A stretch of DNA of 64,000 nt from Sphingobacterium sp. ML3W (GCF_029542085.1 NZ_CP107036.1:6386001-6450000), one strand, 5' to 3'; counted from the first letter of the stretch, positions 9,260-18,400 are shown. The notes: a model not told the origin generated them from the letters alone. Made by a program: numbers and translations.

Positions 9260-9997
9260 TCAATATTTTCTTCGCTGATTTTCCTTTATGCGTTCAAGTA
9301 CATATGCATAGATATAAGGCAACGAAACAATAATAGCCAATGCCACGATGACTTTTAAAAGCATGAGGATGATCTGAAAGGGAAGGGCGCCCCAAAAGCT
9401 AAAATAATCTAGGGGAATAAATAGTCTGGAACGATCCGCTCCATCAAACAGTATGTTATAGTTTTTATGCTTGACATAGTCCCTTACCTGGCTGTCAAGC
9501 GCCAAGTTATGGCCTTCGATATCGCTGTCTGTATTCCATAAGTTATTGGAGTAACGGCGGGTTGCCTCCGAAGCGTAAACTTGCCGCTCTTTGTCCCCGG
9601 CCCGGTACGTGTAGGTAATGGATGCGGTAGACGAAGCGGCAGACTGCTTTGTCGTTGGCGTCCAACGGATTTTGTAATCAATAATTTTGCCCTCCACTTC
9701 CGTCCATCGGGGATGAAAAAAAAGAAAGCTCCGGTATTGAAATCCCGGTAAGCAGGAGTAGATCGTTGACCCGGTCAGATAGACCACAAAGGAAAAAATA
9801 GCGAACTTTTTGCTGAAGATCTTGCGGTTAAAAAATAGTATAAACAACAGCGGGGACAAGACTATCGTAAAGATAAGAACAGGTGGCGGACTGACGCACA
9901 GGAATACAATATATAGCACCGGCATCAGAAATTTGTACGTAATTTTGTCGTACAATTTCCTTGTCTCTTTTAGATAACTTTCGTTTGAATTATTCAT
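9260..9997 (-). CDS. Membrane protein with DUF3592-like domain
   Basis: A 245-residue protein of unknown function. Two or three hydrophobic segments lie in the first 85 residues (FLMPVLYIVFLCVSPPPVLI, then FAIFSFVVYLTGSTIYSCL) and one near 203-226. Between them is a soluble stretch beginning WTEVEGKIIDYKIRW that resembles the DUF3592 fold (variable extracytoplasmic domain between membrane helices). It is separated from the sigma operon by 134 bp and from the leucine-rich-repeat gene by about 85 bp on the same strand. A second DUF3592-like gene lies at 16013 on the plus strand. No enzymatic motif is seen. Confidence 0.6.
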   Translation of the reverse strand: MNNSNESYLKETRKLYDKITYKFLMPVLYIVFLCVSPPPVLIFTIVLSPLLFILFFNRKIFSKKFAIFSFVVYLTGSTIYSCLPGFQYRSFLFFHPRWTEVEGKIIDYKIRWTPTTKQSAASSTASITYTYRAGDKERQVYASEATRRYSNNLWNTDSDIEGHNLALDSQVRDYVKHKNYNILFDGADRSRLFIPLDYFSFWGALPFQIILMLLKVIVALAIIVSLPYIYAYVLERIKENQRRKY

Positions 9998-10081
9998 CGC
10001 TATTGATCATCATATTAGATTATTGGCCGTTTGACTTGCGACCAGACTGCCCAAAGAGACCGTTGAAAGATCCGCTAAATT

Positions 10082-11143
10082 TTAATCGTTCATGCCGTCG
10101 TAATATACATCTGTTTTGGTCAGAATATCCTGAACCTGTTCGTACTGTTTTTTGGTAAAGCCTGTCTCATACAGGAAGAACAGTCCGCTCCATTTTATCT
10201 TTTTGACGGAGGCCAGGAATGGCTCCCATTTCATGGGATTATTGGTAAAGGGGACATAGACCAGCTTGGGATTTGTAGCCAGTACTTCGGGAAACGATTT
10301 AAATTGGTTGTAGGAAAAATTAGCTTTTTCCAATTTTTTTAGTGTCGCGATAGATTTGGGCAGGGAAGATAATCCTGCATTTTGTATCCCCAGTTCTTTC
10401 AGTTCAGGTAGCTGCTGAAACAGGTCAGGTAGTTCCCCCAGTTTCGTTTCACTTTTGTAATTGCCTGATAGATATAATATGGAAAGTTTGCTCAGGCTAA
10501 AGATTTCTTTTGGAAAGGCCGTAAATAGGTGGCTGTTCAATCCGAGCTGCTGTAGATTTTTGAGCTGCGCAAATGATGCCGGCAGTGCTGTCAAGGGGTT
10601 GTTGCAATCGAAACCTTCGAGTACAGTAAGATTGGAAATACTGGCCGGAAGTATTTTTAACTTATTTTGACTTAAGGTCAGCTTTTTCAACCGATGATTG
10701 GGCGTTTTGATTTCCGGAAAAGCATCCAGGGCGAAATTTTCGATTGCCAAAACTTCCAATTGTATGCCCTCGTTTAGGATCTTCTGCAGAAGGCTACTTT
10801 CGATCGTTTTTCCCGAGACCATGGTACTAAAAGACAATTCTTTCAGCTTCGATAGATCTGCATTTTTAAATTCGTCGATATCCTGGAAGTGTATTTCCTT
10901 TCCGCCGGTTGTTGTGGCATGAATAGCAGGGGTACTCGTTGTGGGCATCGGCGCAGCAAAGATGGCAGGCTCTGTAGCGTGCTCCCCCTCATGCACGGGC
11001 AGCACTTCCGGAATGACCTCCACCTTTGGTGGTTCGGCGATAGCCTCCACTTTTGGTGGCGGGATCTGCTTTTTCTTCTTTTTCTGTGCGGAGACAGTAA
11101 GGGCGAAAAGTGATAGACTAAAAACGAGGATATATTTTTTCAT
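10082..11143 (-). CDS. Secreted leucine-rich-repeat protein
   Basis: A 353-residue exported protein. I chose the ATG at 11143 because it opens a clear signal peptide (MKKYILVFSLSLFALTVSAQ); the longer frame adds 16 residues with no signal character. The mature protein starts with a Lys/Pro/Glu/Val-rich linker (KKKKKQIPPPKVEAIAEPPK) and then carries LRRs from about residue 95 to 310, for example LKKLTLSQNKLKILPASISN and LQQLGLNSHLFTAFPKEIFS. The repeats are of the plain intracellular-like LRR type and suggest protein-protein binding. No enzyme domain is seen. It is divergent from the gene at 11494. Confidence 0.8.
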   Translation of the reverse strand: MKKYILVFSLSLFALTVSAQKKKKKQIPPPKVEAIAEPPKVEVIPEVLPVHEGEHATEPAIFAAPMPTTSTPAIHATTTGGKEIHFQDIDEFKNADLSKLKELSFSTMVSGKTIESSLLQKILNEGIQLEVLAIENFALDAFPEIKTPNHRLKKLTLSQNKLKILPASISNLTVLEGFDCNNPLTALPASFAQLKNLQQLGLNSHLFTAFPKEIFSLSKLSILYLSGNYKSETKLGELPDLFQQLPELKELGIQNAGLSSLPKSIATLKKLEKANFSYNQFKSFPEVLATNPKLVYVPFTNNPMKWEPFLASVKKIKWSGLFFLYETGFTKKQYEQVQDILTKTDVYYDGMND

Positions 11144-11493
11144 GTTGATCTGCTTTTTGTTGAAGCAAATATGCGCATTAAGACTGGGCATTTTTTTGTC
11201 TATTTATATCCGTGAGACTTTGTTTACGATTCGTTTTGTTTGATGTGATATTTGCGCTAAATAATTCGATGGACAGTTTTATTTAATCTCAGGTAGAAAG
11301 GCTGCGGATAATGGCCTGTTTATGATGACATTTTTGGGATTGTAGGTTTTTGCAGTTGATTTGTAGTTAAAACATTACAAGTTCGAAATTTTATCGTATA
11401 ATTCTGATTAAGAGTGGTTATGTCGTTCTTTAAAGAAGCGGAAAACCCCTACTTTTGAGCCATCTATTTATGTTATAATTAAACGCATGTTTT
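11144..11493. other. Divergent promoter region
   Basis: About 350 bp between the leftward LRR gene and the rightward gene at 11494. It contains a good Bacteroidota minus-7 match, TACTTTTG at 11450-11457 on the plus strand, about 37 bp before the ATG at 11494; the matching minus-33 element is weak. No ORF, hairpin or repeat that I would defend was seen in the rest. Confidence 0.45.
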
Positions 11494-12030
11494 ATGGTTA
11501 CGGGTATTCTAGTTATTCTATTCATTTTTTTGGGAGCTTTTTTTTGGAGAAAAAAACAATTAGTACAACGGTTTAATGAAAATGTCAAGATCGCGATCGA
11601 TTATATGATTCAGGAACACCCCGGACAATATAGCGGTGATCGAAATGCAAAAAGTGGCGTCTTTATTTTCAATGCCGAGCGTACAAACGATACATTGAAA
11701 AATGTCGTCATAAAAAAGGTAAAACCTTTACATTCGGCATTGGATGTCAATCTCGAACATATTCTACTGGTCTCATTAGAGGGAGCTGCTGCACCAAAAA
11801 ATGTATCTGTCCGTTTTAAGGTCGTAAAGAAAGGGGCAAAGATTGAAGATCTAAAAGGTGTTCATATCCGCATATCTGGAGTGCTCAACTTTAAACACGG
11901 GAACCCAAAAGATTTTACGGCTGTTTTACCGATTGCGGGCCTGTATCAGGTGGCGCGCACAGCAAAAAGTGTTGATCTAAATGATACTCAGGTGTTGGGG
12001 GACATCGCCGAGCTCAATCTTTCGATATAA
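11494..12030 (+). CDS. Membrane-anchored protein of unknown function
   Basis: A 178-residue protein that I do not recognise. Residues 3-18 are a hydrophobic anchor (TGILVILFIFLGAFFW) followed by a basic stretch (RKKQ), so the N-terminus is probably inserted in the inner membrane. The remaining 150 residues look like a beta-rich soluble domain (GVHIRISGVLNFKHGNPKDF). A promoter-like TACTTTTG lies upstream at 11450. The gene stands alone between the divergent LRR gene and the convergent TPR-HTH regulator. Confidence 0.7.
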   Translation: MVTGILVILFIFLGAFFWRKKQLVQRFNENVKIAIDYMIQEHPGQYSGDRNAKSGVFIFNAERTNDTLKNVVIKKVKPLHSALDVNLEHILLVSLEGAAAPKNVSVRFKVVKKGAKIEDLKGVHIRISGVLNFKHGNPKDFTAVLPIAGLYQVARTAKSVDLNDTQVLGDIAELNLSI

Positions 12031-12178
12031 ATTTTCCCAAGGCTGGAATTCTTTGGGTTTGCCTATTTGCTTTTCCAGATACTATAAATGTTGCTGGCCT
12101 AACCGACCTAGGGAAAGTCATGGGCCGGTAAGCAACTATGAGTCTCGAAAACCTCGCTGGCTAGACGGAACAGGGAGG

Positions 12179-13981
12179 TTATCTCCGTAAGAACTCTTCT
12201 AGGTCGACATCCTTATCCAGTCCGAACTTTTGTTTTAACCGGTATTTAAACATACGCACACTATGCTGCTCCACGTGAAGGACCTGTGCAATCTGTGTTG
12301 TATTCATTTGTAGATGTAAATAGGCACAGTATTTTAAATCAAGGGGTGTCAGTTTTTTGATGGCTTTGGCCGAAAGCTGACTGAAAAAATCGGGATGTAG
12401 CTGCTGAATCCGCTTCGTGATGTCTTCAAAATCGGCACTCAAGAGCATTTCCTCCTTCAACAGCTTTTTTATAGGGGTAGCATCATCAGCACTCAATTGT
12501 TTTTTGATCTGTTGCAGCGTTTCGTTTTTATGTTCAATCATCAACGAGTTGACCAGGGCCTCTTTTTCCAGTTGCTTGCGTTTGAGCTCTAATAATTCTT
12601 GTTCCGCCCGGAGGCGTGCTTGTTCCTCCTGATCCAACTGCAGCTGAATGGCTGCCCTTTTTTCGGTTTCTTCATTTTCCTGTTGCAGTTTTCGTTCACG
12701 CTCGATGGAATAACGTAGTTTAAAGTGATAGGAACGGAACATAAAACACAGCCCTGCGAGCAAAGCCAATGCAATGCCGCCATACAGGTAATTCTGTTTT
12801 TTGCGAAACTCCGACTGCTGGCTTAGCAATTTCAACTGTTGGTTTTTCTTTTCGCTTTCGTATTGCACCTCGAGTTTCTGTGCATTGAAAATCTGTTGCT
12901 GGTCGAAGGTGTTCTTCAGGAGCTGTTCGGCAGTCGTTTGGTAGTGGAGTGCAGCCCTTAGATCATTCTTTTTGTTGGCAATATCGGACAGTTGCTTGAA
13001 TACTGTATATTCTGACCTGTAAAAGTTATTACCATCTTGCTTGATCTGGCTGATGCACTGCAGGAGGTAGCGCTCGGCAAGAGACAGGTTGTTTTCCTGT
13101 ACGGCAAAGCCACTTTTGATGCCAAACACATTGACCCAATAATCTGCATCTGCATGATTCGTTTTAAGTTCTTTTTCAGCAAACCCCAGGTAATGGAATG
13201 CCTGCTTCCTACGTTCAGGTAACGGATCTTTGGAAAACTCAAAGTAAAAGTTGGCCAGATTGATGCAGGTAATCACAAAACTGTTTGCACTGATGTCAGA
13301 GGGGTATTGTTGATGAAGATCAAATGATTTTTGAAGATAGCTGAAACTACTGTCAAGTAAGGCCTGCTGTTGCTGTTTTTCATACCTGGCCTGAAACATA
13401 CTTGATAAACCGTTGTTGACATTTACCAGCGCATTGTAATTGCTGTCTTGTAAAGCATACTGTTCGCACTTGCGAATATAATGATTCATTTTCCCGTCAT
13501 CCCCCCAGCGGCTGTAGACGCCATAAAGGAGGTAGTTAAGTGCATATTTATTAGGGAGGTCTTTATCGCTTTTTTCCAATAACTGTAATCCTTTTAGGGC
13601 GCTTTTGGCGACTTCATCAGATAGCCCCAATTGACGGTTTAACGCTGCCTCTGCACGAAAAGCGATGGCTTTGGCTTCCTCTGTCTTGGCCTCCTGAGCA
13701 AAGCGCTGGCTATTGTCTAGACTTTTTTTGCTTAAGAGCAAACTGTCTATGTTACCATAGACCAGGCTCTGATGGGCATATAGATAGGCTAGTTCATCGG
13801 CTGTATTTTCTTTTTTTTCTATTGATTTTTCGAGAATATTCAGTACCTCCTTTGGTCGGTTCCGGATCCGGAGTGTTTCCAGCGATTCAAGTGTTTGCTG
13901 TATTGCAGGACGTAATTGTGCCTGGATGGTACTACCCAGCGACAGTATCGAGATCAGGATAAAGAAGTTCTTTAAATACAT
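12179..13981 (-). CDS. TPR-containing membrane regulator with C-terminal LuxR-like HTH
   Basis: A 600-residue regulator of a type common in Bacteroidota. It has an N-terminal signal peptide (ends near IQAQ), a periplasmic array of tetratricopeptide-like helical repeats (about 30-385), one membrane helix at about 398-416 (YGGIALALLAGLCFMF), a long charged coiled coil (about 420-500) and a C-terminal helix-turn-helix at about 545-595 (LTPLDLKYCAYLHLQMNTTQ, IAQVLHVEQHSVRMFKYRLK). The topology suggests periplasmic sensing coupled to a cytoplasmic DNA-binding domain. It faces the hypothetical gene cluster at 14218-17716, separated by about 235 bp, and could control it; that is inference from position only. 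Confidence 0.82.
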   Translation of the reverse strand: MYLKNFFILISILSLGSTIQAQLRPAIQQTLESLETLRIRNRPKEVLNILEKSIEKKENTADELAYLYAHQSLVYGNIDSLLLSKKSLDNSQRFAQEAKTEEAKAIAFRAEAALNRQLGLSDEVAKSALKGLQLLEKSDKDLPNKYALNYLLYGVYSRWGDDGKMNHYIRKCEQYALQDSNYNALVNVNNGLSSMFQARYEKQQQQALLDSSFSYLQKSFDLHQQYPSDISANSFVITCINLANFYFEFSKDPLPERRKQAFHYLGFAEKELKTNHADADYWVNVFGIKSGFAVQENNLSLAERYLLQCISQIKQDGNNFYRSEYTVFKQLSDIANKKNDLRAALHYQTTAEQLLKNTFDQQQIFNAQKLEVQYESEKKNQQLKLLSQQSEFRKKQNYLYGGIALALLAGLCFMFRSYHFKLRYSIERERKLQQENEETEKRAAIQLQLDQEEQARLRAEQELLELKRKQLEKEALVNSLMIEHKNETLQQIKKQLSADDATPIKKLLKEEMLLSADFEDITKRIQQLHPDFFSQLSAKAIKKLTPLDLKYCAYLHLQMNTTQIAQVLHVEQHSVRMFKYRLKQKFGLDKDVDLEEFLRR

Positions 13982-14217
13982 TTTTGCTTATACCATTAGT
14001 CGTTCTAAAGACCAAATTTAAGATTTATATCTGTAACCATTTTTTCAGAAGCTAAAATAAGTGGTTTATGAAAGGTGTTGGTTTTCAATGTTATGAACGA
14101 TTTGTAGATGTTTTGTATATGCCGTTTTTTCGTGATGTAGATGTTTTGTGATTGCTTTTGGAGAGGTTTTTAATCTGGATTCTGACATATTTGTTCTGAA
14201 CAAAAAAATATAAAATT

Positions 14218-14559
14218 ATGAACCCAAAAGTGCAATCTATTCTTAGCTATATAGGTATCCTATGGCTCGTCGCTTATTTCGGCGGAAAATCTGAACGAAA
14301 TGATTTCAGTATCTATCATCTCAAACAGGGATTAGGGCTTCTACTTTTTTCTTTTCTGTTTGGCGTGATGATCAACATTGTTGCTATCGTTTCATCATCG
14401 CTGGCAGGTATCCTGAGTTATGCGGGCATTTTGTTTTTTATCGTGATGGTATTAGGGATCATCAATGCCAGCAATGATGTAAAAAAGCCACTACCACTGC
14501 TAGGTGAAATGTTTGACCGGCAATTTCCATTTCTGGATAAGGAAAAAGATTTAAATTAA
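14218..14559 (+). CDS. DUF4870-like small membrane protein
   Basis: A 113-residue integral membrane protein with about three hydrophobic segments (YIGILWLVAYFGG, LLLFSFLFGVMINIVAIVSS, ILSYAGILFFIVMVLGIINA). The stretch IYHLKQGLGLLLFSFL resembles the HxxQ-containing core of DUF4870/TIC20-like small membrane proteins. Function unknown. It is the first of six small plus-strand genes and is followed after only 14 bp by the DKNYY gene. Confidence 0.65.
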   Translation: MNPKVQSILSYIGILWLVAYFGGKSERNDFSIYHLKQGLGLLLFSFLFGVMINIVAIVSSSLAGILSYAGILFFIVMVLGIINASNDVKKPLPLLGEMFDRQFPFLDKEKDLN

Positions 14560-14573
14560 AAACAATCGCGGTT

Positions 14574-15308
14574 ATGGGCAGGAAAGATATCGGCAATGGC
14601 TTTGCAGTCATTGATGACAAATTTATCTTGCATTTCGACAGCGAAGTGTACCGTAAATTTTATGGCATCATTGAATTTGCCAGCTTTGAGATCATACAGA
14701 GCAATGGATCTACGTTTCATTATTTTAGGGACCGGAACCATATTTATCTCGAGAGCTACATGAATGCGTTCTGCGTGCTGACAGATGCTGATGTCACGAA
14801 TTTTCATATCATTGATTTTGAAAATGGCATGGCCTCATCGTTAGCGATGGACTATGTGTTTGATAAAAAGCTGACTTATCGCCTGGCAGATGTAAAGGAA
14901 CTTGGAGGACTGTATCAGCAGGTGGGCGATGCCATTTACTGTGCATATTTCCAACAAGTAGAAAGTGCCGATGCTGAGACATTTGAGGTGCTTCATGGAG
15001 AACGTATCGGCAATCTGGCCAAGGATAAAAACCACATTTATTTCCGACAGGAAATTGTAGCGGATGCGGATGCAGCAAGTTTTCGAATATTGGAGCAATG
15101 TGTTTCGGGAAATTATTACCGCGAATGCGATCATACGTTCTATGCACTGGATAAGCAGCGGGCTTTTTATATTGATACGATTGCAAGATCCATAAAACCG
15201 ATCAGAACAAAAAGTTTGGAACAGTTCCGTTTTGAGGTACGGGATGGACTGGGCTATGCGCTGGATGCGGAATATCGCTACATACATGGCAAAAGAAGCC
15301 GTTTGTAA
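14574..15308 (+). CDS. DKNYY family protein
   Basis: A 244-residue soluble protein with several copies of the DKNxxY-type repeat, clearest at KDKNHIYFRQEIVADADAAS and less exact at YFRDRNHIYLES. Such proteins (DKNYY family) have no established biochemical activity. There is no signal peptide, so it is probably cytoplasmic. It starts 14 bp after the DUF4870-like gene, which suggests cotranscription. In other genomes DKNYY genes often sit in clusters of unrelated small hypothetical genes, as here. Confidence 0.72.
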   Translation: MGRKDIGNGFAVIDDKFILHFDSEVYRKFYGIIEFASFEIIQSNGSTFHYFRDRNHIYLESYMNAFCVLTDADVTNFHIIDFENGMASSLAMDYVFDKKLTYRLADVKELGGLYQQVGDAIYCAYFQQVESADAETFEVLHGERIGNLAKDKNHIYFRQEIVADADAASFRILEQCVSGNYYRECDHTFYALDKQRAFYIDTIARSIKPIRTKSLEQFRFEVRDGLGYALDAEYRYIHGKRSRL

Positions 15309-15395
15309 TGGGGAAACTAATGAGAACAATGTCAGCAAATAAATATTTGTTACTGCAATTGGAAAGGAGTAAGTAAGACTTAAATAAATAAGGAT

Positions 15396-15950
15396 ATGTC
15401 CAAAAGAAAAATAATGGGAATAATCGTATTAATCGGAATAACTGCGGTGTTTATATTTTGTTTTTTTCTGTATGCCTGCATCAAAACAAAATCTACTGGA
15501 ATAAGCCAATACAGTCCATTTAAAGAGTGGATGGGTAAGACGGTGACAATGGATAAAGAGACCATTGTGCTTACCGAAAAGGTGAAGCAGTACAATGATA
15601 AGAATTATCCGTACTTGCTGCTGGACAGTTTACATCCTAGCTGGCCTTATCTTGATGAACGTATTGAATTGGGCGATTATATCCTGGTGGAAAAGTTTCC
15701 CGCAGGTGCAAAATTTCATATCGAGAAAGCCGTCCAGTTTACTGCTGGTGTGTCGGGGAATTCTACACCCTTTGTTTTTGGAACGATCAGCTACAACGGT
15801 AAAAACCACAAAATAGGCTACCAATGGGGAACAATGGATATCGCCAAGTTTATGGACAAGGTGAAGGCCTGTTGGCAGTTTCATCCAACCCCCTGGCAGT
15901 CCCTGGCTGATACAGCATATTACGAACTTCCAGAGGCTGAATGGTGGTAA
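15396..15950 (+). CDS. Membrane-anchored hypothetical protein
   Basis: A 184-residue protein that I do not recognise. Residues 6-29 form a membrane anchor (IMGIIVLIGITAVFIFCFFL), followed by a soluble domain of about 150 residues probably on the outer face of the inner membrane. A motif-like stretch GDYILVEKFPAGAKFHIEKA is visible but matches no family I can name. It lies 87 bp after the DKNYY gene and 62 bp before the DUF3592 gene on the same strand. Confidence 0.65.
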   Translation: MSKRKIMGIIVLIGITAVFIFCFFLYACIKTKSTGISQYSPFKEWMGKTVTMDKETIVLTEKVKQYNDKNYPYLLLDSLHPSWPYLDERIELGDYILVEKFPAGAKFHIEKAVQFTAGVSGNSTPFVFGTISYNGKNHKIGYQWGTMDIAKFMDKVKACWQFHPTPWQSLADTAYYELPEAEWW

Positions 15951-16012
15951 TATTTCCAGAAAATAATGGATGACCCAAATAATAAATATATGGAATCTCT
16001 TAACTTAAAAAA

Positions 16013-16432
16013 ATGAAAATGGCAATAGCAATACACCTCATCTTACTCCTCATTGGGCTAGCGCTTTTAGTCATGGGGATACTAGCCTTCCTCAGCTCGC
16101 GAAGGTTAAATGTAAACGGTTATACGGTAGAGGCTACTGTGGTCGAAAATATCCCTTCGCATGAAAGTGAGGGTGGTACAATGTATACCGCATTGATGGA
16201 ATACCATATCGGCGATAAGATAAAGACCTTTTCACCCAATGCGAGGTCCAATCCTCCAGCCTATAATATTGACGAAAAGGTAAGACTTATTTATGATCCA
16301 AATAATGCGAACGATGTGCGCATACTATCTTATTGGGGCTTGTACTTGGGCAGTATTATTCTACTGGCTTTCGCCTTGCCAATGTTGCTGATCGGTAGTG
16401 GTTATTTTTTGTTTAAAGCGGGAATTATTTAA
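16013..16432 (+). CDS. DUF3592 domain membrane protein
   Basis: A 139-residue protein with the DUF3592 layout: membrane helix at about 8-28 (LILLLIGLALLVMGILAFLS), a small beta domain with EATVVENIPSHESEGGTMYT and the typical FSPNARSNPPAYNIDEKVRL, then YDPNNANDVRI and a second membrane helix at about 108-135. Function unknown. It is 11 bp ahead of the next gene and is likely cotranscribed with it. Confidence 0.72.
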   Translation: MKMAIAIHLILLLIGLALLVMGILAFLSSRRLNVNGYTVEATVVENIPSHESEGGTMYTALMEYHIGDKIKTFSPNARSNPPAYNIDEKVRLIYDPNNANDVRILSYWGLYLGSIILLAFALPMLLIGSGYFLFKAGII

Positions 16433-16443
16433 AAGAATAACGG

Positions 16444-16968
16444 ATGGAATTACATACACTTTACATTAACATTCAAATCAAAAAGGAGAAATTGAATGAG
16501 TTTTTCATCGCGAAGCCAATGACGAGTGGAATTGATGACAATTGGAAGCAATGGTGGGACAGTTGCGAGATGTACAATAGAACAGGCTTGAAAAATATTC
16601 CTACTTATACAAAAGAAAACAACCGCAATGTACTAGATGATTTGCTGAGCGATAGTTTTTTCTGCTCGAAAGAGCAATATGATGATAAAAGACAATATTG
16701 GGGCTTTACTTCGCTCAACTTCAGTGAAAACTATTACGAAATATTGCCTATGCTGGCATTTTTGAAACAGTTGGGGCTGTATGCTGAAAGTGGTTATGCC
16801 CTGATCTATGACTGGATGTGGGGGGATGAAACAGTCATGGCTTTTGTAGAATTCAGGGAGAAACAGTCATGGCTTGCACCAGTTACAACACATGCACAGA
16901 TAGCGCCGAAGATTCTCGAAGAAGCAAATAATCATTTGCAGGAAGTGTCAGACAGCTTTTATATATAA
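16444..16968 (+). CDS. Hypothetical cytoplasmic protein
   Basis: A 174-residue soluble protein, acidic and rich in Trp and Tyr (DDNWKQWWDSCEMY, YDKRQYWGFTSLN-like stretches), without signal peptide or membrane segment. I do not recognise the family; size and composition resemble small immunity-type proteins, but that is a weak impression. A 16-bp exact direct repeat lies inside the coding region (16828-16875), read in two different frames. Confidence 0.65.
   Translation: MELHTLYINIQIKKEKLNEFFIAKPMTSGIDDNWKQWWDSCEMYNRTGLKNIPTYTKENNRNVLDDLLSDSFFCSKEQYDDKRQYWGFTSLNFSENYYEILPMLAFLKQLGLYAESGYALIYDWMWGDETVMAFVEFREKQSWLAPVTTHAQIAPKILEEANNHLQEVSDSFYI
16828..16875 (+). repeat. 16-bp direct repeat inside a coding region
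   Basis: GAAACAGTCATGGCTT occurs at 16828-16843 and again at 16860-16875, offset by 32 bp. The offset is not a multiple of three, so the two copies are translated in different frames (DETVMA versus EKQSWL). An exact 16-mer this close is unlikely by chance and suggests a small local duplication in the gene. Confidence 0.8.
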
Positions 16969-17044
16969 AAAAGGGCAAGACTGAAGCATTTTTCCGAAAA
17001 TGTTTCAAGAGTTAATCGTATAAAGAATAAAAAATCTTGACAAT

Positions 17045-17716
17045 ATGTTTTTCTTAATTCAACAATACCAAGCAGCTCGCTTTTCAGCGTCCGAACTGCA
17101 AAATCCGCAAACAGCCGGGCAAAACATGGATCTTGTTTTTCTGCGTACGGAGATGCGTATGGCGGTGTGTACCGTGCATTCTCGAAAAGCAGCTGGTGAA
17201 TTCAGGGATGTAAACACGGGTAAAGTCATTCGCCGTCGCTTATGGACACCGGAAATGAAGGCTTTTTACCAGTCAAAGACAAATGAAGTTCCCAGTCCGC
17301 CATTTGTGTTCAAACTCACGATTGTGGGTTGGATTTTCACCGTGCTGATCATCGCCTTTTTTGCGATGTTGACCTACGATGTGGTAAAACCACCCTTGCC
17401 GAAATCGGCTGTTAGCTTGGCCATGGAGCAAAAACCATCGGTCGGAGATATTTATTTTGGGCATTTTGAAGCTCGTCAGGGTACAGGAGACCGTTTGGGC
17501 TTTGGCTGGTTCCGGGTGACTAAAGTGGAAAACGATACGTATTTTATTGCCAAATCGACCACAATGAGCAAAACCAGCAAGCCCAAAGAGCAATTGGAAA
17601 GCAATAGTTTTGAAACGGAGGGTACCCCCGTGAAAATTACGGAACAAGCAAGTTATCTGATCAACCTGAAATCGGAAGATGGGGGAATGGAAATGTATTT
17701 TGCGGATAAAAAGTAA
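17045..17716 (+). CDS. Hypothetical single-pass membrane protein
   Basis: A 223-residue protein of unknown function. The N-terminal 85 residues are basic and soluble, one membrane helix is at about 87-110 (LTIVGWIFTVLIIAFFAMLT), and the C-terminal domain of about 110 residues would lie across the membrane (GDIYFGHFEARQGTGDRLGF, GWFRVTKVENDTYFI). It is the last gene of the plus-strand cluster starting at 14218. No catalytic motif is seen. Confidence 0.65.
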   Translation: MFFLIQQYQAARFSASELQNPQTAGQNMDLVFLRTEMRMAVCTVHSRKAAGEFRDVNTGKVIRRRLWTPEMKAFYQSKTNEVPSPPFVFKLTIVGWIFTVLIIAFFAMLTYDVVKPPLPKSAVSLAMEQKPSVGDIYFGHFEARQGTGDRLGFGWFRVTKVENDTYFIAKSTTMSKTSKPKEQLESNSFETEGTPVKITEQASYLINLKSEDGGMEMYFADKK

Positions 17717-17938
17717 GCTGAGGCAGGTGTCTGGCACTGGGGTAAATACGAGTATTTTTGCCTGAACCGGCCAAGGAGGCATATGGAGCAAATAAAGCTT
17801 CCTATGTCTGCTGCTTATCTGCTATTAAAACATGTCGTGAAACGGTTTTGAGATATGATTATTTGAACTTTAAAGGATTAATTTTAAATACTTTGTAACA
17901 ATAGTATTTAATCTTTAACACTTCCGTATCTAAATTGC

Positions 17939-17969
17939 TTGCATCCTTTTTAAAGTTTAATTACATTTG
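17939..17969 (+). promoter_or_regulatory. Bacteroidota-type promoter with unusually short leader
   Basis: A TTG at 17939-17941 is followed after 20 bp by TACATTTG at 17962-17969, a full match to the TAnnTTTG minus-7 consensus. Transcription would start near 17976, almost at the ATG at 17978, implying a leaderless or nearly leaderless mRNA, or a later true start. Confidence 0.5.
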
Positions 17970-17977
17970 TTTTAACG

Positions 17978-18400
17978 ATGCAAGGAAGATTCCGTCAATA
18001 TCTGTTCGGCGTATGGTGCGCAATACTTGTCAGTTTAGGCTGGCATGATGCAGCAACAGCAGAATCTCCCGCAGCGATCAACCGGCATGCTGTCGAACAC
18101 TTCAATCGACAGGTAAAGGGCGCGCAGCAGGATAACGACGTCATCCGTAAAGGTAAACACCGGCACCATGAAAAACTCAGGGCTTATTTTGCTGAAAAAG
18201 ACGGTGAAAATGATGATACCGGAAGCGATCCTGACGCGCCAAATTTATTTGCTCTTTCCCGGAATGATTTTGGCAATCTGAGCGCCCATATCCACCCCGA
18301 TTTCTACAACAGGCGTACCGCAGTCTCGTTGGCCCATGCCGAAAATCTTACCCCACAAAAAAACGCACTCTATATCCATTACAGTGTTTTCAGGCTGTGA
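17978..18400 (+). CDS. Small secreted protein of unknown function
   Basis: A 140-residue protein with an N-terminal signal peptide (about residues 1-28, ending near ATAES) and a His/Asp/Asn-rich mature part (RKGKHRHHEKLRAYFAEKDG, then ENDDTGSDPDAPNLF). It ends with NALYIHYSVFRL. I do not recognise the family. It lies about 100 bp before the RND efflux operon on the same strand and has its own promoter-like sequence directly upstream. Confidence 0.6.
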   Translation: MQGRFRQYLFGVWCAILVSLGWHDAATAESPAAINRHAVEHFNRQVKGAQQDNDVIRKGKHRHHEKLRAYFAEKDGENDDTGSDPDAPNLFALSRNDFGNLSAHIHPDFYNRRTAVSLAHAENLTPQKNALYIHYSVFRL

